From the NCBI RefSeq assembly GCF_002252445.1, contig NZ_NNRJ01000015.1, positions 62,001-126,000 of the forward strand: a stretch of 64,000 nt of DNA, read 5' to 3'. Made by a program: the position numbers and the translations under genes. The notes below the pieces were generated by a model. The model had not been told where the DNA came from, made no database searches, and worked only from the letters and a program-made list of their open reading frames with translations. Within the stretch, counting starts at the first letter, position 1, and every line of letters begins with the position of its first letter. This document shows positions 1-7,880 of this stretch, one piece after another. The DNA comes from Brucella thiophenivorans. Its GTDB lineage: Bacteria > Pseudomonadota > Alphaproteobacteria > Rhizobiales > Rhizobiaceae.

Positions 1-633
<633 letters not shown>

Positions 634-1281
634 CTATTGTCTGGCATCAGACACAGCCTGGAAAAAATCATTGATAAGACGCACGTCCTTTTCGCCGGGC
701 GCGCGCTCTAGACCGGACGATACATCGATACCCGGCGCACGCGTCTTGTGCAGCGCCTCGGCAATGTTGCCCGCATTTAGTCCACCGGAAAGCATGTAAT
801 CGACGCTGTCGTCAAGCGCGTCGAGCAATGCCCAGTCAAAGGATACACCATTGCCGCCCGGAAGGTCAGAACCTTTTGGCGGCTTGGCATCAAAAAGAAA
901 GCGATCGGCAATACCCTGATACGGCGCAATCAACTGAAAATCCTCGGCCTCGCGAATGGCAAAGGCTTTTATCACCGGCAGGCCGTAACGTGCTTTTACG
1001 TCAGCAACCCGTTCCGGCGTTTCATGGCCGTGGAGTTGCAGCATGTCTGGCTGTAATTCACGCACGATTTCATCAAGCGTCTCATCATCCGCATCAACGC
1101 TGACTGCAACCACATTGGCGCGATCTTGCGCTGCTTCACGCAGACGACCGGCATCGGTAGGCGTTAAGTGTCGCGGGCTTTTGGGAAAGAAGATAAAGCC
1201 AATATGCGTCGCACCGCCATCAAGCGCAGCGGCGACTGCTTCCGGCGTTTTAAGGCCACATATTTTTATATCAAAAACCAT
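634..1281 (-). CDS. trpF: Phosphoribosylanthranilate isomerase
   Basis: TrpF converts N-(5-phosphoribosyl)anthranilate to the carboxyphenylamino-deoxyribulose phosphate in tryptophan synthesis. It is a cytoplasmic single-domain TIM barrel. At 215 residues it has family length. The N-terminal KICGLK carries the catalytic cysteine (Cys8). The catalytic aspartate is expected in FLFDAK. The phosphate-binding end is formed by SGGLNAGNI and GIDVSSGLE. The start is taken as ATG at 1281 (MVFDIKICG), which fits the family. The frame remains open to an ATG at 1299, so a product six residues longer is possible. trpB follows closely, so the two are probably co-transcribed. The upstream ydcF-like gene ends at 1339 and may belong to the same run. 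Confidence 0.95.
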   Translation of the reverse strand: MVFDIKICGLKTPEAVAAALDGGATHIGFIFFPKSPRHLTPTDAGRLREAAQDRANVVAVSVDADDETLDEIVRELQPDMLQLHGHETPERVADVKARYGLPVIKAFAIREAEDFQLIAPYQGIADRFLFDAKPPKGSDLPGGNGVSFDWALLDALDDSVDYMLSGGLNAGNIAEALHKTRAPGIDVSSGLERAPGEKDVRLINDFFQAVSDARQ

Positions 1282-1338
1282 GGCGTTTCCGTCGCACATA
1301 TTGCAACGCTACTCAAGCTTTTCCGGGCAGTAGCGGGT

Positions 1339-1965
1339 CTAATCGCCTTCATAACCCTGCGCGATGAGATAATCATACGCTTCCATAACCTCAAGGGGAA
1401 CTGCCTGCGCAATCTGAAAGCCAAGTGCCGGGTATTCAAGAATGCGACGCAGATCACCCACCATCTCGCGCACCAGCTTTTCAAAATCATGCCCTGCTGT
1501 CGGCTGATCTTCAAAAGACGTCGCGGGTGCGGTAATAAAAGCTCGTGCCTCCGGCCATTGCCTGTCAACGGTTGCTCGCACCCGACGCTGGGTCTGCGGT
1601 TTGGTCACAAAGATTGGGCTGATTGTTCCTGCAACCATGATTTCGCGTGCGAAAAGAATGTTCTCGCCGATATTGGTCGCTTTCGGCTCAATAATGATCG
1701 CGCTCTCAGGTACACCTTCAGCAATCGCGATTTCCGCAAAAGCTTCGGCTTCCGATGCTTTATAAAGCCCTCTGGTCCAGTTGCCGCTATGCCCTGTGAA
1801 CATGAGCCAGTTGGCAAAGCCTTGCAGATAAAAATCGGCGGCGTGCTTTGCGACGCGGGCGTCGTAGCTGCCAAGCCCGATAATCACATCGGCGGCGACA
1901 GGTTCATCGGAGAGGCAATGGTAATCCCATAGCGCCCGTGCAGCAGTTTGAATCTCTGATGTCAT
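1339..1965 (-). CDS. YdcF-like (DUF218) protein
   Basis: This 208-residue protein belongs to the DUF218/YdcF family, a Rossmann-like fold; E. coli YdcF has been reported to bind S-adenosylmethionine. Seen here: VIIGLGSYDARVAKHAADFY near the N-terminus, the family GHSG turn after LMFTG, an acidic EAEAFAEIAI helix, and KATNIGENILFAREIM, which matches the ST(R/N)-x-N-x-E-N core of the family. There is no signal peptide or membrane segment, so it is probably cytoplasmic, unlike the SanA/ElyC branch. The start is ATG at 1965, which overlaps the stop of the upstream metalloprotease-fold gene as ATGA, so translation of the two is probably coupled. The frame is open further upstream but that would lie inside the neighbour. 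Substrate and role are unknown. Confidence 0.75.
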   Translation of the reverse strand: MTSEIQTAARALWDYHCLSDEPVAADVIIGLGSYDARVAKHAADFYLQGFANWLMFTGHSGNWTRGLYKASEAEAFAEIAIAEGVPESAIIIEPKATNIGENILFAREIMVAGTISPIFVTKPQTQRRVRATVDRQWPEARAFITAPATSFEDQPTAGHDFEKLVREMVGDLRRILEYPALGFQIAQAVPLEVMEAYDYLIAQGYEGD

Positions 1966-2711
1966 GTAAAATCGATAGCCTGTAATGCGCTGCCATTGCG
2001 CTTGAGCCATGCTTTGCAGCGCTCGGTGTCGGGGCAAAGCTCTTGGCAGAGTTTCCAGAATTTCGGCCCGTGGTTCATCTCAATAAGATGGGCCACTTCA
2101 TGGGCAACAAGATAATTAATGACGGGCGCTGGAGCCATGCCGATGCGCCACGAAAAAGAAAGTACGCCGTCAGAGGTACATGACCCCCAGCGGCTTTTGG
2201 TATCCTTGAACCGGACAGCCTTGGCTTTACGGCCCACGGTCGCCGTATGATGGGCAACAAGCTGTTCAATATCGCGTTTGACATCACGCTTGAGGTAATC
2301 TGCGATACGCCGCGAAAGATGTGCGGGATCGCCATGAACGAGCAGAACATTGCCTTCCAGCAAATCCACTGTGCCGCGTCCGGGCTGATGGGTGATGAGA
2401 TGCGGAACACCGCGAATGGGAATTTTTAAGCCTGCACGCAATCCCGCCTGATCGGGCAGTTTGGCGATGCGGCTTTCGATCCAGCCCTCGTGGCGGATCA
2501 GAAAACTTTGAACGTCGCGGTCGGGCAGACCGGGTGGAATGGTGACACGCAGTCCCTTGCCGCCTGTTTCGATGCGTAAGGTCAGGCGTTTGGCGCGTGG
2601 GTTTTCAAGCACGCGCAAGGGCAATTCGCGTCCCGCGACCGCATGTATGCGTTCGCTTCTGACAATCGCCGAGTTTTTGGCCTTTGAGGAACGGAATAAG
2701 GAAAAGCCCAT
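1962..2711 (-). CDS. YgjP-like metal-dependent hydrolase (DUF45, SprT-like)
   Basis: This is a 249-residue protein of the YgjP/DUF45 family, with the zincin-type signature HEVAH at residues 204-208 and a third ligand candidate in MNHG (His214). WGSCTSDGVLSFSWRI is the typical family motif just before it. Family members are annotated as M48-like metallopeptidases, and E. coli YgjP has been described as a UTP pyrophosphatase, so the substrate cannot be read from sequence. There is no signal peptide. The start is ATG at 2711. The stop overlaps the start of the ydcF-like gene by four bases (ATGA), which suggests a two-gene unit. Family assignment is good; function is uncertain. Confidence 0.8.
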   Translation of the reverse strand: MGFSLFRSSKAKNSAIVRSERIHAVAGRELPLRVLENPRAKRLTLRIETGGKGLRVTIPPGLPDRDVQSFLIRHEGWIESRIAKLPDQAGLRAGLKIPIRGVPHLITHQPGRGTVDLLEGNVLLVHGDPAHLSRRIADYLKRDVKRDIEQLVAHHTATVGRKAKAVRFKDTKSRWGSCTSDGVLSFSWRIGMAPAPVINYLVAHEVAHLIEMNHGPKFWKLCQELCPDTERCKAWLKRNGSALQAIDFT

Positions 2712-2761
2712 TCCTTAAAGATAAGTGATTCGCAAAAAAATCCAGAAATTTTTGTGAGATC

Positions 2762-2792
2762 TAAAAAAAACGGCGCGGATAATCCGCGCCGT
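2762..2792 (-). terminator. Rho-independent terminator of the DUF2852 gene
   Basis: A perfect 11-bp inverted repeat (ACGGCGCGGAT / ATCCGCGCCGT, one-base loop as drawn, arms 2770-2780 and 2782-2792) is followed on the minus strand by eight or nine T residues, read as the A run at 2762-2770. It lies directly after the stop of the DUF2852 gene at 2809, so it separates that gene from the ygjP-like gene. Confidence 0.88.
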
Positions 2793-2808
2793 ATGAGTTG
2801 GCTAGCGC

Positions 2809-3264
2809 TTAAATATCAGTGACCTGATTGCCGCTGTCTGGTGTACGGGTGGCAGGCGTCGTTTTGCCATTTGCACGACGCTCATTCATGAAGCGGTCGA
2901 ATTCTTCCTTGTCGCGTGCGCGGCGCAGTTCTGTTGCATAGGCTTCGAATTCGGCGCGGGCTTCTTCAAGCTTGCGGCGTTCGGCTGCCAAGCGCTCCAG
3001 CTCCGCGCGACGCCAGTCGTCAAAGGCTGCATTGCCGGTGGTGCCACCGAAGTTGAAGCTTTCGCTCTTGCCGCAATTGCGGAAGGAGCCGAAGACTGAG
3101 TCGGTCTTCTCGTTTACCTGGCGTTTGAAATCACCCAGGCGATCGCCCCAGATGATATAGGCCAGCATGGCAAGGCCAAGCGGCCAGAAAAGGATGAAAC
3201 CCAGCACCATCAGCGCAATTGTCGCTGGCGTCCATGCTGGGCGGATCAATGCAGAATTGGTCAT
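2809..3264 (-). CDS. DUF2852 membrane protein
   Basis: A 151-residue protein matching the DUF2852 family, which is known mainly from Rhizobiales and related alphaproteobacteria and has no assigned function. Residues about 12-40 form one or two hydrophobic spans (a WPLGLAMLAYIIWG segment with a proline kink). The rest is cytoplasmic in character, with a charged, probably coiled-coil helix rich in Glu, Arg and Ala at about residues 85-130 and a disordered Thr/Pro tail. The start at 3264 is supported by GGAG seven bases upstream. It has its own terminator, so it seems monocistronic. Family membership is recognised from memory; no role is claimed. Confidence 0.75.
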   Translation of the reverse strand: MTNSALIRPAWTPATIALMVLGFILFWPLGLAMLAYIIWGDRLGDFKRQVNEKTDSVFGSFRNCGKSESFNFGGTTGNAAFDDWRRAELERLAAERRKLEEARAEFEAYATELRRARDKEEFDRFMNERRANGKTTPATRTPDSGNQVTDI

Positions 3265-3390
3265 GGTCTACTCCGTGAGTTCCGGGGCCGTTTGCTGATC
3301 TCGCGGCTTGAAAATGACGTGGTGAACCAATTGCGGCTTTTCAAGAATATCCCTTGCCGATTCTCGCTAAGCGGGAGCTAAGCAATGTGA

Positions 3391-4542
3391 TTATCTCGGA
3401 AATTTTTTACGTAAATGTTCGAGCGTTGCCACTAGAAGTCCAGCAACCAAGGCCCAGAAAGCGGAGCCTATGCCAAAAAACGCAATGCCGGACGCAGTCA
3501 CTGCAAAGGTGACGATGGCCGCAAGCCGCTCTTCTTCAACTTTCAGCGCAAGTGCCATGGCGTTGATGAAAGGGCCGCTCAGTGCAAGGCCAGCAACCAG
3601 TGCGATAAGTGTGACGGGCAGGACTGCAAAGATCGCCACCAGCGAAGCACCGAACAGCGCAAACACCACATAATATGCGGCATAGACAGGGCCGGTCATC
3701 CAGCGCTTTTTAGGGTCTGGATGCGCATCGGGATTGGTGCAAAGTGCTGCGGAAATTGCAGCTAGATTGCTGGTTCCTGCACCAAAGGGCGCTGTCAGCA
3801 GCGAGAAAAAACCGGTCACGCGCAGAGCGGCACTCGTCGGTGGCTCATAGCCTGAGGCGCGTAAGACTGCAAAGCCCGGCAGGTTCTGCGAGGCCATCGT
3901 CACAATATAAAGCGGCAAAGCGATGCCGATCATTGCGCCGATGTGAAATTCCGGCCAGATCAGTGTGAGTGTCGAGATTTCCGGTGCAGGCAGTTCGGGT
4001 ACACGCGCGGACATCAGTGCATAGGCCATACCAAGCACAAGCACTGCAATGACCGCCAACGACGGATTAAACAGCCGCACGATAAAAAACAAAATCACAA
4101 GGGGCAGCACAAAGGTGGGATCCAGCGAAACGGATTTTGCAGCCGCAATTACGAAACTAAGCAGCACACCCGCCAGCATGCCAGATGCGACGGATGCCGG
4201 AATGCGCGAAACCAATGTGGAAAGCGGACGGACAAGTCCAGTCAGGATCAGTGCGAGCGCCGTCACAATGAAGGCACCCACGGCTTCTTGCATGGTGAAG
4301 CCGACACTTGCGCCGATCAGCGCCAGCCCAGGCGTCGACCATGCCGCAATAATTGGCATTTTGTAACGGATACTGAGCCACGCGGAAGATGCGGCAATGG
4401 CGAGGCAGGCAGCCGTTACCCAGCTTGCAGTTTCGGCCTGCGTTGCGCCGAGCGCCTGCGCGGCCGCAATAATAAGCGCCAGCGTGCTGCCAAAGCCAAC
4501 GATTGCTGCCACTGCCGATGATGCAAAAACGGAAAAGCGCAT
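3391..4542 (-). CDS. benE: BenE family transporter (benzoate/H+ symporter-like)
   Basis: A 383-residue polytopic inner-membrane protein with about 11-12 hydrophobic segments. It matches the BenE family within the nucleobase/sulfate-type transporter fold. Helpful signatures are the AAAQALGATQAETASWVTAA region near the N-terminus, PIIAAWSTPGLALI, PLYIVTMASQNLPG, and the GAGTSNLAAI segment near the middle. BenE members are annotated as benzoate/proton symporters, but no benzoate catabolic genes lie nearby, so the true substrate is unknown. The start ATG is at 4542, two bases after the stop of the upstream hydrolase, so the two are almost certainly co-translated. No terminator is visible downstream. 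Confidence 0.8.
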   Translation of the reverse strand: MRFSVFASSAVAAIVGFGSTLALIIAAAQALGATQAETASWVTAACLAIAASSAWLSIRYKMPIIAAWSTPGLALIGASVGFTMQEAVGAFIVTALALILTGLVRPLSTLVSRIPASVASGMLAGVLLSFVIAAAKSVSLDPTFVLPLVILFFIVRLFNPSLAVIAVLVLGMAYALMSARVPELPAPEISTLTLIWPEFHIGAMIGIALPLYIVTMASQNLPGFAVLRASGYEPPTSAALRVTGFFSLLTAPFGAGTSNLAAISAALCTNPDAHPDPKKRWMTGPVYAAYYVVFALFGASLVAIFAVLPVTLIALVAGLALSGPFINAMALALKVEEERLAAIVTFAVTASGIAFFGIGSAFWALVAGLLVATLEHLRKKFPR

Positions 4543-4544
4543 GA

Positions 4545-5324
4545 TTATGCCCCGATTGATATGCGTTCGGCCAAGCCGGAAACGGTGCGGATCAGGAGAT
4601 TCAGATCCTGCGGGCGCGAAAGGCGGTGGTCGCCATCGCGCACCAGCGTCAGCGTCACATCATCGACCGGAAGATGCTCAACGAGTTTAAGCGCATGTTG
4701 ATAAGGCACCGCCTCATCTTGCATCCCTTGCAGAATATGCACCGGGCAACCCGTTTCGATGATTCCTTTGAGAACACGATTGTTGCGGCCATCTTCGATC
4801 AGCGCACGCGTGTAGATGTAGGGATTGGGCGAATAGTCCGAAGGCTCTTCAAAATAGCCCATTTCAGCAAGATCACGCTTTTGTGCATCGGTGAGTGTCG
4901 GTTCAACCAGTTCGGCGGTAAAGTCTGGTGCCGGTGCAATCAAAACAATTCCTGCTGGCGATTTGCCGATCTTCTTAAGTTCCTGCGCCATACGCAGCGC
5001 GATCCAGCCACCCATGGATGATCCGATGAGAATCTGCGGGCCTTGCGCATATTCGGCTAAAACCGCGAGGCTTTCATTCAGCCAGCGCGAAATCGTGCCG
5101 TCATTAAAGTCGCCGCCCGACTCACCATGACCAGAATAATCAAGGCGCAATGCAGAACGCCCGGTTTTTTCAGCCCATTCATCGAGAACAACTGCTTTGG
5201 TGCCAAGCATATCAGAGCGATAGCCGCCAAGCCAGACGACGCCGGGCGCGAGATGTCCGGACCGATTGCGAACCGCAATTTTCGCTCCATCTATATCAAT
5301 GAAATCCGGCTGCGTTTCGCTCAT
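4545..5324 (-). CDS. Alpha/beta hydrolase
   Basis: A 259-residue cytoplasmic alpha/beta-hydrolase fold protein. The nucleophile elbow is GSSMGGW with Ser103. Asp203 (in GMQDEAVP) and His233 (in RDGDHRLS) complete a plausible catalytic triad at the right spacing. LDYSGHGES near residues 61-69 is the usual pre-elbow motif. The family includes serine aminopeptidase-like (S33) and carboxylesterase enzymes; the substrate cannot be deduced. A clear AGGAGA ribosome-binding site lies upstream of ATG 5324. The gene runs into the BenE-like transporter with a two-base gap, so a linked transport-and-hydrolysis role for an aromatic or ester compound is possible but only inferred. Confidence 0.85.
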   Translation of the reverse strand: MSETQPDFIDIDGAKIAVRNRSGHLAPGVVWLGGYRSDMLGTKAVVLDEWAEKTGRSALRLDYSGHGESGGDFNDGTISRWLNESLAVLAEYAQGPQILIGSSMGGWIALRMAQELKKIGKSPAGIVLIAPAPDFTAELVEPTLTDAQKRDLAEMGYFEEPSDYSPNPYIYTRALIEDGRNNRVLKGIIETGCPVHILQGMQDEAVPYQHALKLVEHLPVDDVTLTLVRDGDHRLSRPQDLNLLIRTVSGLAERISIGA

Positions 5325-5626
5325 CTTCGTCTCCTGATTTGGCAGGTAGTCTACTAACTATGGTTCATTTGCCATTTATGTCTGTTGGAGAAAACCTCTG
5401 CTGTGGCCCTGCCCTTGAAATATTAAGAAATGTGACCGATATGTCGCTTAACGCTCCCGAAATACTTCTTTATTTGTCGGGGGTGATTTCCCCAGTCAAA
5501 GATGCTATTGACTTTACCGCTCGCTTGGCCACATTTCCGCGTTAAACAGGGGTTTGATGGGGGAATGGCTTTTAGGGCCCACGAAATTAAGCCGCCTATG
5601 ACGTTAATAATTAGGAGATAACGACC
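5325..5626 (+). other. Intergenic region and leader of infC
   Basis: This gap of about 300 bases lies between the divergent hydrolase gene and infC, and should hold the promoters of both. I see no convincing gene: the open frames here are short and have no family resemblance. There is a small inverted repeat AGTCAA (5494-5499) / TTGACT (5508-5513), and the second arm could be a -35 element, but no good -10 follows at the expected distance. The last 20 bases hold the strong ribosome-binding site of infC. Confidence 0.5.
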
Positions 5627-5629
5627 ATT
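5613..5629 (+). promoter_or_regulatory. Ribosome-binding site and ATT start codon of infC
   Basis: AGGAG at 5613-5617 is followed nine bases later by ATT at 5627-5629, in frame with the whole IF-3 sequence. The nearby upstream ATG at 5598 runs into a stop after seven codons, and the first in-frame ATG (5765) would remove the first 46 residues of the conserved N-terminal domain. In E. coli infC an AUU start lets IF-3 repress its own translation; the same logic is likely here. Confidence 0.85.
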
Positions 5630-6163
5630 CGCCGACCGTTCAGAGCGACGCCGGTCCAGAAAGACGGACCGCGCTCCAACCGTGATATCCGGGTTCCCCG
5701 GGTTCAGCTCATCGATGCCGAAGGCCATAACCACGGCAGCATCCCGACGCAGGACGCCATTGCGATGGCAGAAGAAGCAGGCCTTGATCTTGTTGAGATC
5801 GTGCCAAACGCTGAACCGCCTGTCTGCAAAATCGTGGATCTCGGCAAGCTGAAGTATCAGAATCAGAAAAAAGCCTCCGAAACACGCAAAAAGCAGAAAA
5901 CGGTTGAAATCAAAGAAATCAAGATGCGACCGAACATCGACACGCATGATTATGACGTGAAGATGAAAGCTGCACTGCGCTTCTTTGAAGATGGCGACAA
6001 GGTGAAGTTCACCCTGCGTTTCCGTGGTCGTGAAATGGCGCATCAGGAGCTCGGTATGAAGCTTCTTATCCGCGTTAAGGAAGACACTGCTGAAATCGCA
6101 AAGGTGGAAGCAGAGCCAAAGCTTGAAGGCCGTCAGATGATGATGGTTCTTGCTCCGCGCTGA
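5627..6163 (+). CDS. infC: Translation initiation factor IF-3
   Basis: IF-3 binds the 30S subunit, keeps it apart from 50S and checks the start codon and initiator tRNA. The 178-residue product begins with an ATT codon ([11 protein letters not shown]...), then shows the N-terminal domain ([15 protein letters not shown], residues about 20-35), the lysine-rich linker ([20 protein letters not shown]) and the C-terminal domain ending in MMMVLAPR. Length and both domains are complete only with the ATT start, which also has an ideal AGGAG upstream. In many bacteria infC is followed directly by rpmI-rplT; here a terminator, a repeat and a methyltransferase-like gene intervene. Autoregulation through the AUU codon is established in E. 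coli and inferred here. Confidence 0.95.
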   Translation: MRRPFRATPVQKDGPRSNRDIRVPRVQLIDAEGHNHGSIPTQDAIAMAEEAGLDLVEIVPNAEPPVCKIVDLGKLKYQNQKKASETRKKQKTVEIKEIKMRPNIDTHDYDVKMKAALRFFEDGDKVKFTLRFRGREMAHQELGMKLLIRVKEDTAEIAKVEAEPKLEGRQMMMVLAPR

Positions 6164-6184
6164 TAATCGATTTGCCGCCTTTGA

Positions 6185-6209
6185 AAAGCCGCCTTTGGGC
6201 GGCTTTTTC
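6185..6209 (+). terminator. Terminator after infC
   Basis: A nine-base stem AAAGCCGCC (6185-6193) pairs with GGCGGCTTT (6198-6206) across a short loop, and the T run continues to 6209. It lies just after the infC stop and should separate infC from the downstream genes. Confidence 0.88.
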
Positions 6210-6216
6210 TTTGTCT

Positions 6217-6263
6217 GAGCGCATCCCAAAAAGTGCGAAGCGGTTTTTGGAACAAGATGCGCG
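6217..6263. repeat. Palindromic intergenic repeat with GTGCGAAGCGG core
   Basis: Nested inverted repeats: outer CGCATC/GATGCG and inner CCAAAAA/TTTTTGG around the loop GTGCGAAGCGG. The core AAAAGTGCGAAGCGGTTTT is found again at 57391-57409 in another palindrome, so this is a dispersed element of the small palindromic type common in Rhizobiales intergenic regions. It lies between the infC terminator and the next gene and may overlap that gene's promoter region. Confidence 0.75.
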
Positions 6264-6304
6264 TCAAAATAGACAGACAGAGCGTTCCTCTTTCAGAGAT
6301 CATC

Positions 6305-6919
6305 ATGAAAACACTGAGCGAATTGGGCAAATATCAGCAACGACGCCGTCTTGCGATTGCCATTGTGATTGGGCTTCTTGTTGTGGCGCTATTGTTCGTG
6401 GGCTCGCAATCTGACGGGTATCTGCATGAATATATCGAGGCTTTCGGCATCAGCCTGATCGTCGCGGCGATTCTGGGTCGTATGTGGTGCACGCTTTATA
6501 TTGGTGGCCGCAAAAGTGCCGAGATCGTGCAGACCGGCCCTTATTCGATGACCCGTAACCCGCTTTATGTGTTCAGCAGTATCGGTGCGATCGGTATCGG
6601 CGCACAAACGGGGAGCATCATCATAGCGCTTGCTTTTGGCGTGCTGTGTTATCTGGCTTTTGCGGCTGTCATTCGCACGGAAGAGAAGTTTCTCAAGGCG
6701 AATTTCGGCAAGCCTTATGAAGATTATTGCGCGCGTGTCCCGCGTTTCTTTCCGCGATTCTCATTGTTTCGCGATGATGACGAATTGAGGGTCAAGCCGG
6801 ATCGGCTGTATCGAACATTTGCCGATGGTCTGGTGTTTTTCGTGGCCTATCCGTTCTTTGAATTCATCGAATATCTACAAAACATAGACGTATTGCCGGT
6901 TTTGCTGCGACTTTATTGA
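6305..6919 (+). CDS. Isoprenylcysteine carboxyl methyltransferase-like membrane protein
   Basis: A 204-residue integral membrane protein of the ICMT/PEMT-like family. Three to four hydrophobic segments occur at about residues 17-33, 40-58 and 95-120 and near the C-terminus. The conserved segment TGPYSMTRNPLYV (G-P-Y-x-x-x-R-N-P-x-Y) is the S-adenosylmethionine-binding signature, and RTEEKFLKANFGKPYEDYCARVPRF is the typical C-terminal catalytic region (RxEE...G..Y..Y...VPRF). Bacterial members methylate small or lipid substrates that are mostly unknown. I chose ATG 6305 (MKTLSELG); in-frame ATGs at 6233 and 6257 lie inside the palindromic repeat. It sits between infC and rpmI, where no gene is found in most bacteria. 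Confidence 0.8.
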   Translation: MKTLSELGKYQQRRRLAIAIVIGLLVVALLFVGSQSDGYLHEYIEAFGISLIVAAILGRMWCTLYIGGRKSAEIVQTGPYSMTRNPLYVFSSIGAIGIGAQTGSIIIALAFGVLCYLAFAAVIRTEEKFLKANFGKPYEDYCARVPRFFPRFSLFRDDDELRVKPDRLYRTFADGLVFFVAYPFFEFIEYLQNIDVLPVLLRLY

Positions 6920-6925
6920 GTTTGA

Positions 6926-7040
6926 ATGCCGATTCAGGCATTGCGTTTTCTGGCCTTTAAGCGTACAAGGCCGCGTTCGAACCGCCCGGCAGGGCATGCC
7001 GTGGCGGTTTCGTATGCTTTTCAGACTTGGTCGGTCTGGA
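6926..7040 (+). promoter_or_regulatory. Structured leader region upstream of rpmI
   Basis: Four inverted repeats lie in about 115 bases: AATGCC/GGCATT (6928-6945), which may end the methyltransferase transcript; GGCCTT/AAGGCC (about 6951-6972); a ten-pair hairpin ACCGCC-CGGC with GCCG-t-GGCGGT (6981-7008); and CAGAC/GTCTG (7022-7038). In E. coli and Bacillus, L20 represses the rpmI-rplT transcript through a structured leader. A similar role is inferred here, but I cannot identify the L20 site. Confidence 0.45.
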
Positions 7041-7086
7041 AGTAAAAACAAGGTTCTTTGTCTGTCGCAAGCACACGCGCCTTTAA

Positions 7087-7124
7087 AAACAAGAGGCGTG
7101 GAGTGCCGAAGGCACGACGGGGAA
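7087..7124 (+). repeat. Hairpin repeat copy A before rpmI
   Basis: A 38-base unit starting AAACAAGAGGCGTGGA, followed by the hairpin GTGCC-GAA-GGCAC (7103-7115) and the tail GACGGGGAA. The same unit occurs three times in tandem before pheS at 7881-8004. Here it ends about 20 bases before the rpmI start and just before its AGGAG site. Confidence 0.85.
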
Positions 7125-7144
7125 TGCAAAATAGGAGTAGCAAA

Positions 7145-7345
7145 ATGCCCAAGATGAAGACCAAATCGGCTGCTAAAAAGCGGTTCAAAATTACAGGCAC
7201 TGGCAAAGTTGTAGCTGCGGCTGCAGGCAAGCGCCATGGCATGATCAAGCGCTCGAACAAGTTCATTCGCGATGCACGCGGCACCATGGTGCTCTCGGAC
7301 GCAGACGCGAAGATCGTAAAACAGTTCCTGCCTAACGGCCTCTAA
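7145..7345 (+). CDS. rpmI: 50S ribosomal protein L35
   Basis: A 66-residue, highly basic ribosomal protein of normal length. The N-terminus [15 protein letters not shown] and the TGTGKV and [13 protein letters not shown] segments are diagnostic of L35. The start at 7145 is set by AGGAG at 7133-7137; an in-frame ATG at 7058 would add 29 residues that are absent from the family. rplT follows after 28 bases, the conserved rpmI-rplT pair. Regulation by L20 at the leader is expected from other bacteria. The upstream region carries one copy of the hairpin repeat. Confidence 0.97.
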   Translation: MPKMKTKSAAKKRFKITGTGKVVAAAAGKRHGMIKRSNKFIRDARGTMVLSDADAKIVKQFLPNGL

Positions 7346-7373
7346 GCCGTCTATCCTCTAAGGAGATCATCAC

Positions 7374-7778
7374 ATGGCACGTGTAAAACGCGGCGTAACT
7401 TCCCACGCCAAGCACAAAAAAGTTCTCGATCAGGCTTCCGGTTTCCGTGGCCGTCGTAAAAATACAATCCGCACCGCTAAGGCTGCTGTTGATCGTTCGA
7501 AGCAGTATGCTTACCGCGATCGCAAGAACCGCAAGCGTACATTCCGCGCTCTTTGGATTCAGCGTATCAACGCTGCTGTTCGTGAGCATGGTCTTACATA
7601 TGGCCGCTTCATCGATGGTCTTGGCAAAGCAGGTATCGAAATCGACCGTAAGGTTCTTTCCGACATCGCAATCCATGAACCAGATGCGTTCGGTGCGCTG
7701 ATTGCTTCTGCTAAGAAGGCACTCGAATACCTCAAGGGTACAGAGACGCCAAACGCTTTTGAAGGCGCTGTTCGTTAA
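7374..7778 (+). CDS. rplT: 50S ribosomal protein L20
   Basis: L20 is an early 23S rRNA-binding assembly protein, and in E. coli and Bacillus it also represses its own operon. The 134-residue product is slightly longer than the usual 117-120 because of a short C-terminal tail ([13 protein letters not shown]). Family marks are [18 protein letters not shown], the [14 protein letters not shown] stretch, [11 protein letters not shown] and [23 protein letters not shown] lies at 7361-7366, nine bases before ATG. It forms a pair with rpmI and is followed by a strong terminator. Confidence 0.97.
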   Translation: MARVKRGVTSHAKHKKVLDQASGFRGRRKNTIRTAKAAVDRSKQYAYRDRKNRKRTFRALWIQRINAAVREHGLTYGRFIDGLGKAGIEIDRKVLSDIAIHEPDAFGALIASAKKALEYLKGTETPNAFEGAVR

Positions 7779-7815
7779 GCCAGCCCTTCCCAAGCGATAT
7801 TTTGAATTTTGGGAA

Positions 7816-7845
7816 CCCGCGCTGGCTTGGCTGGCGCGGGTTTTT
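7816..7845 (+). terminator. Terminator after rplT
   Basis: CCCGCGC (7816-7822) pairs with GCGCGGG (7834-7840), with an 11-base loop and a following run of five T residues. It ends the rpmI-rplT transcript and leaves pheS-pheT to another promoter or to readthrough. Confidence 0.88.
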
Positions 7846-7880
7846 CTTTCTTATCTGGTGTCGAGCGCGAGCGGAAAGCC

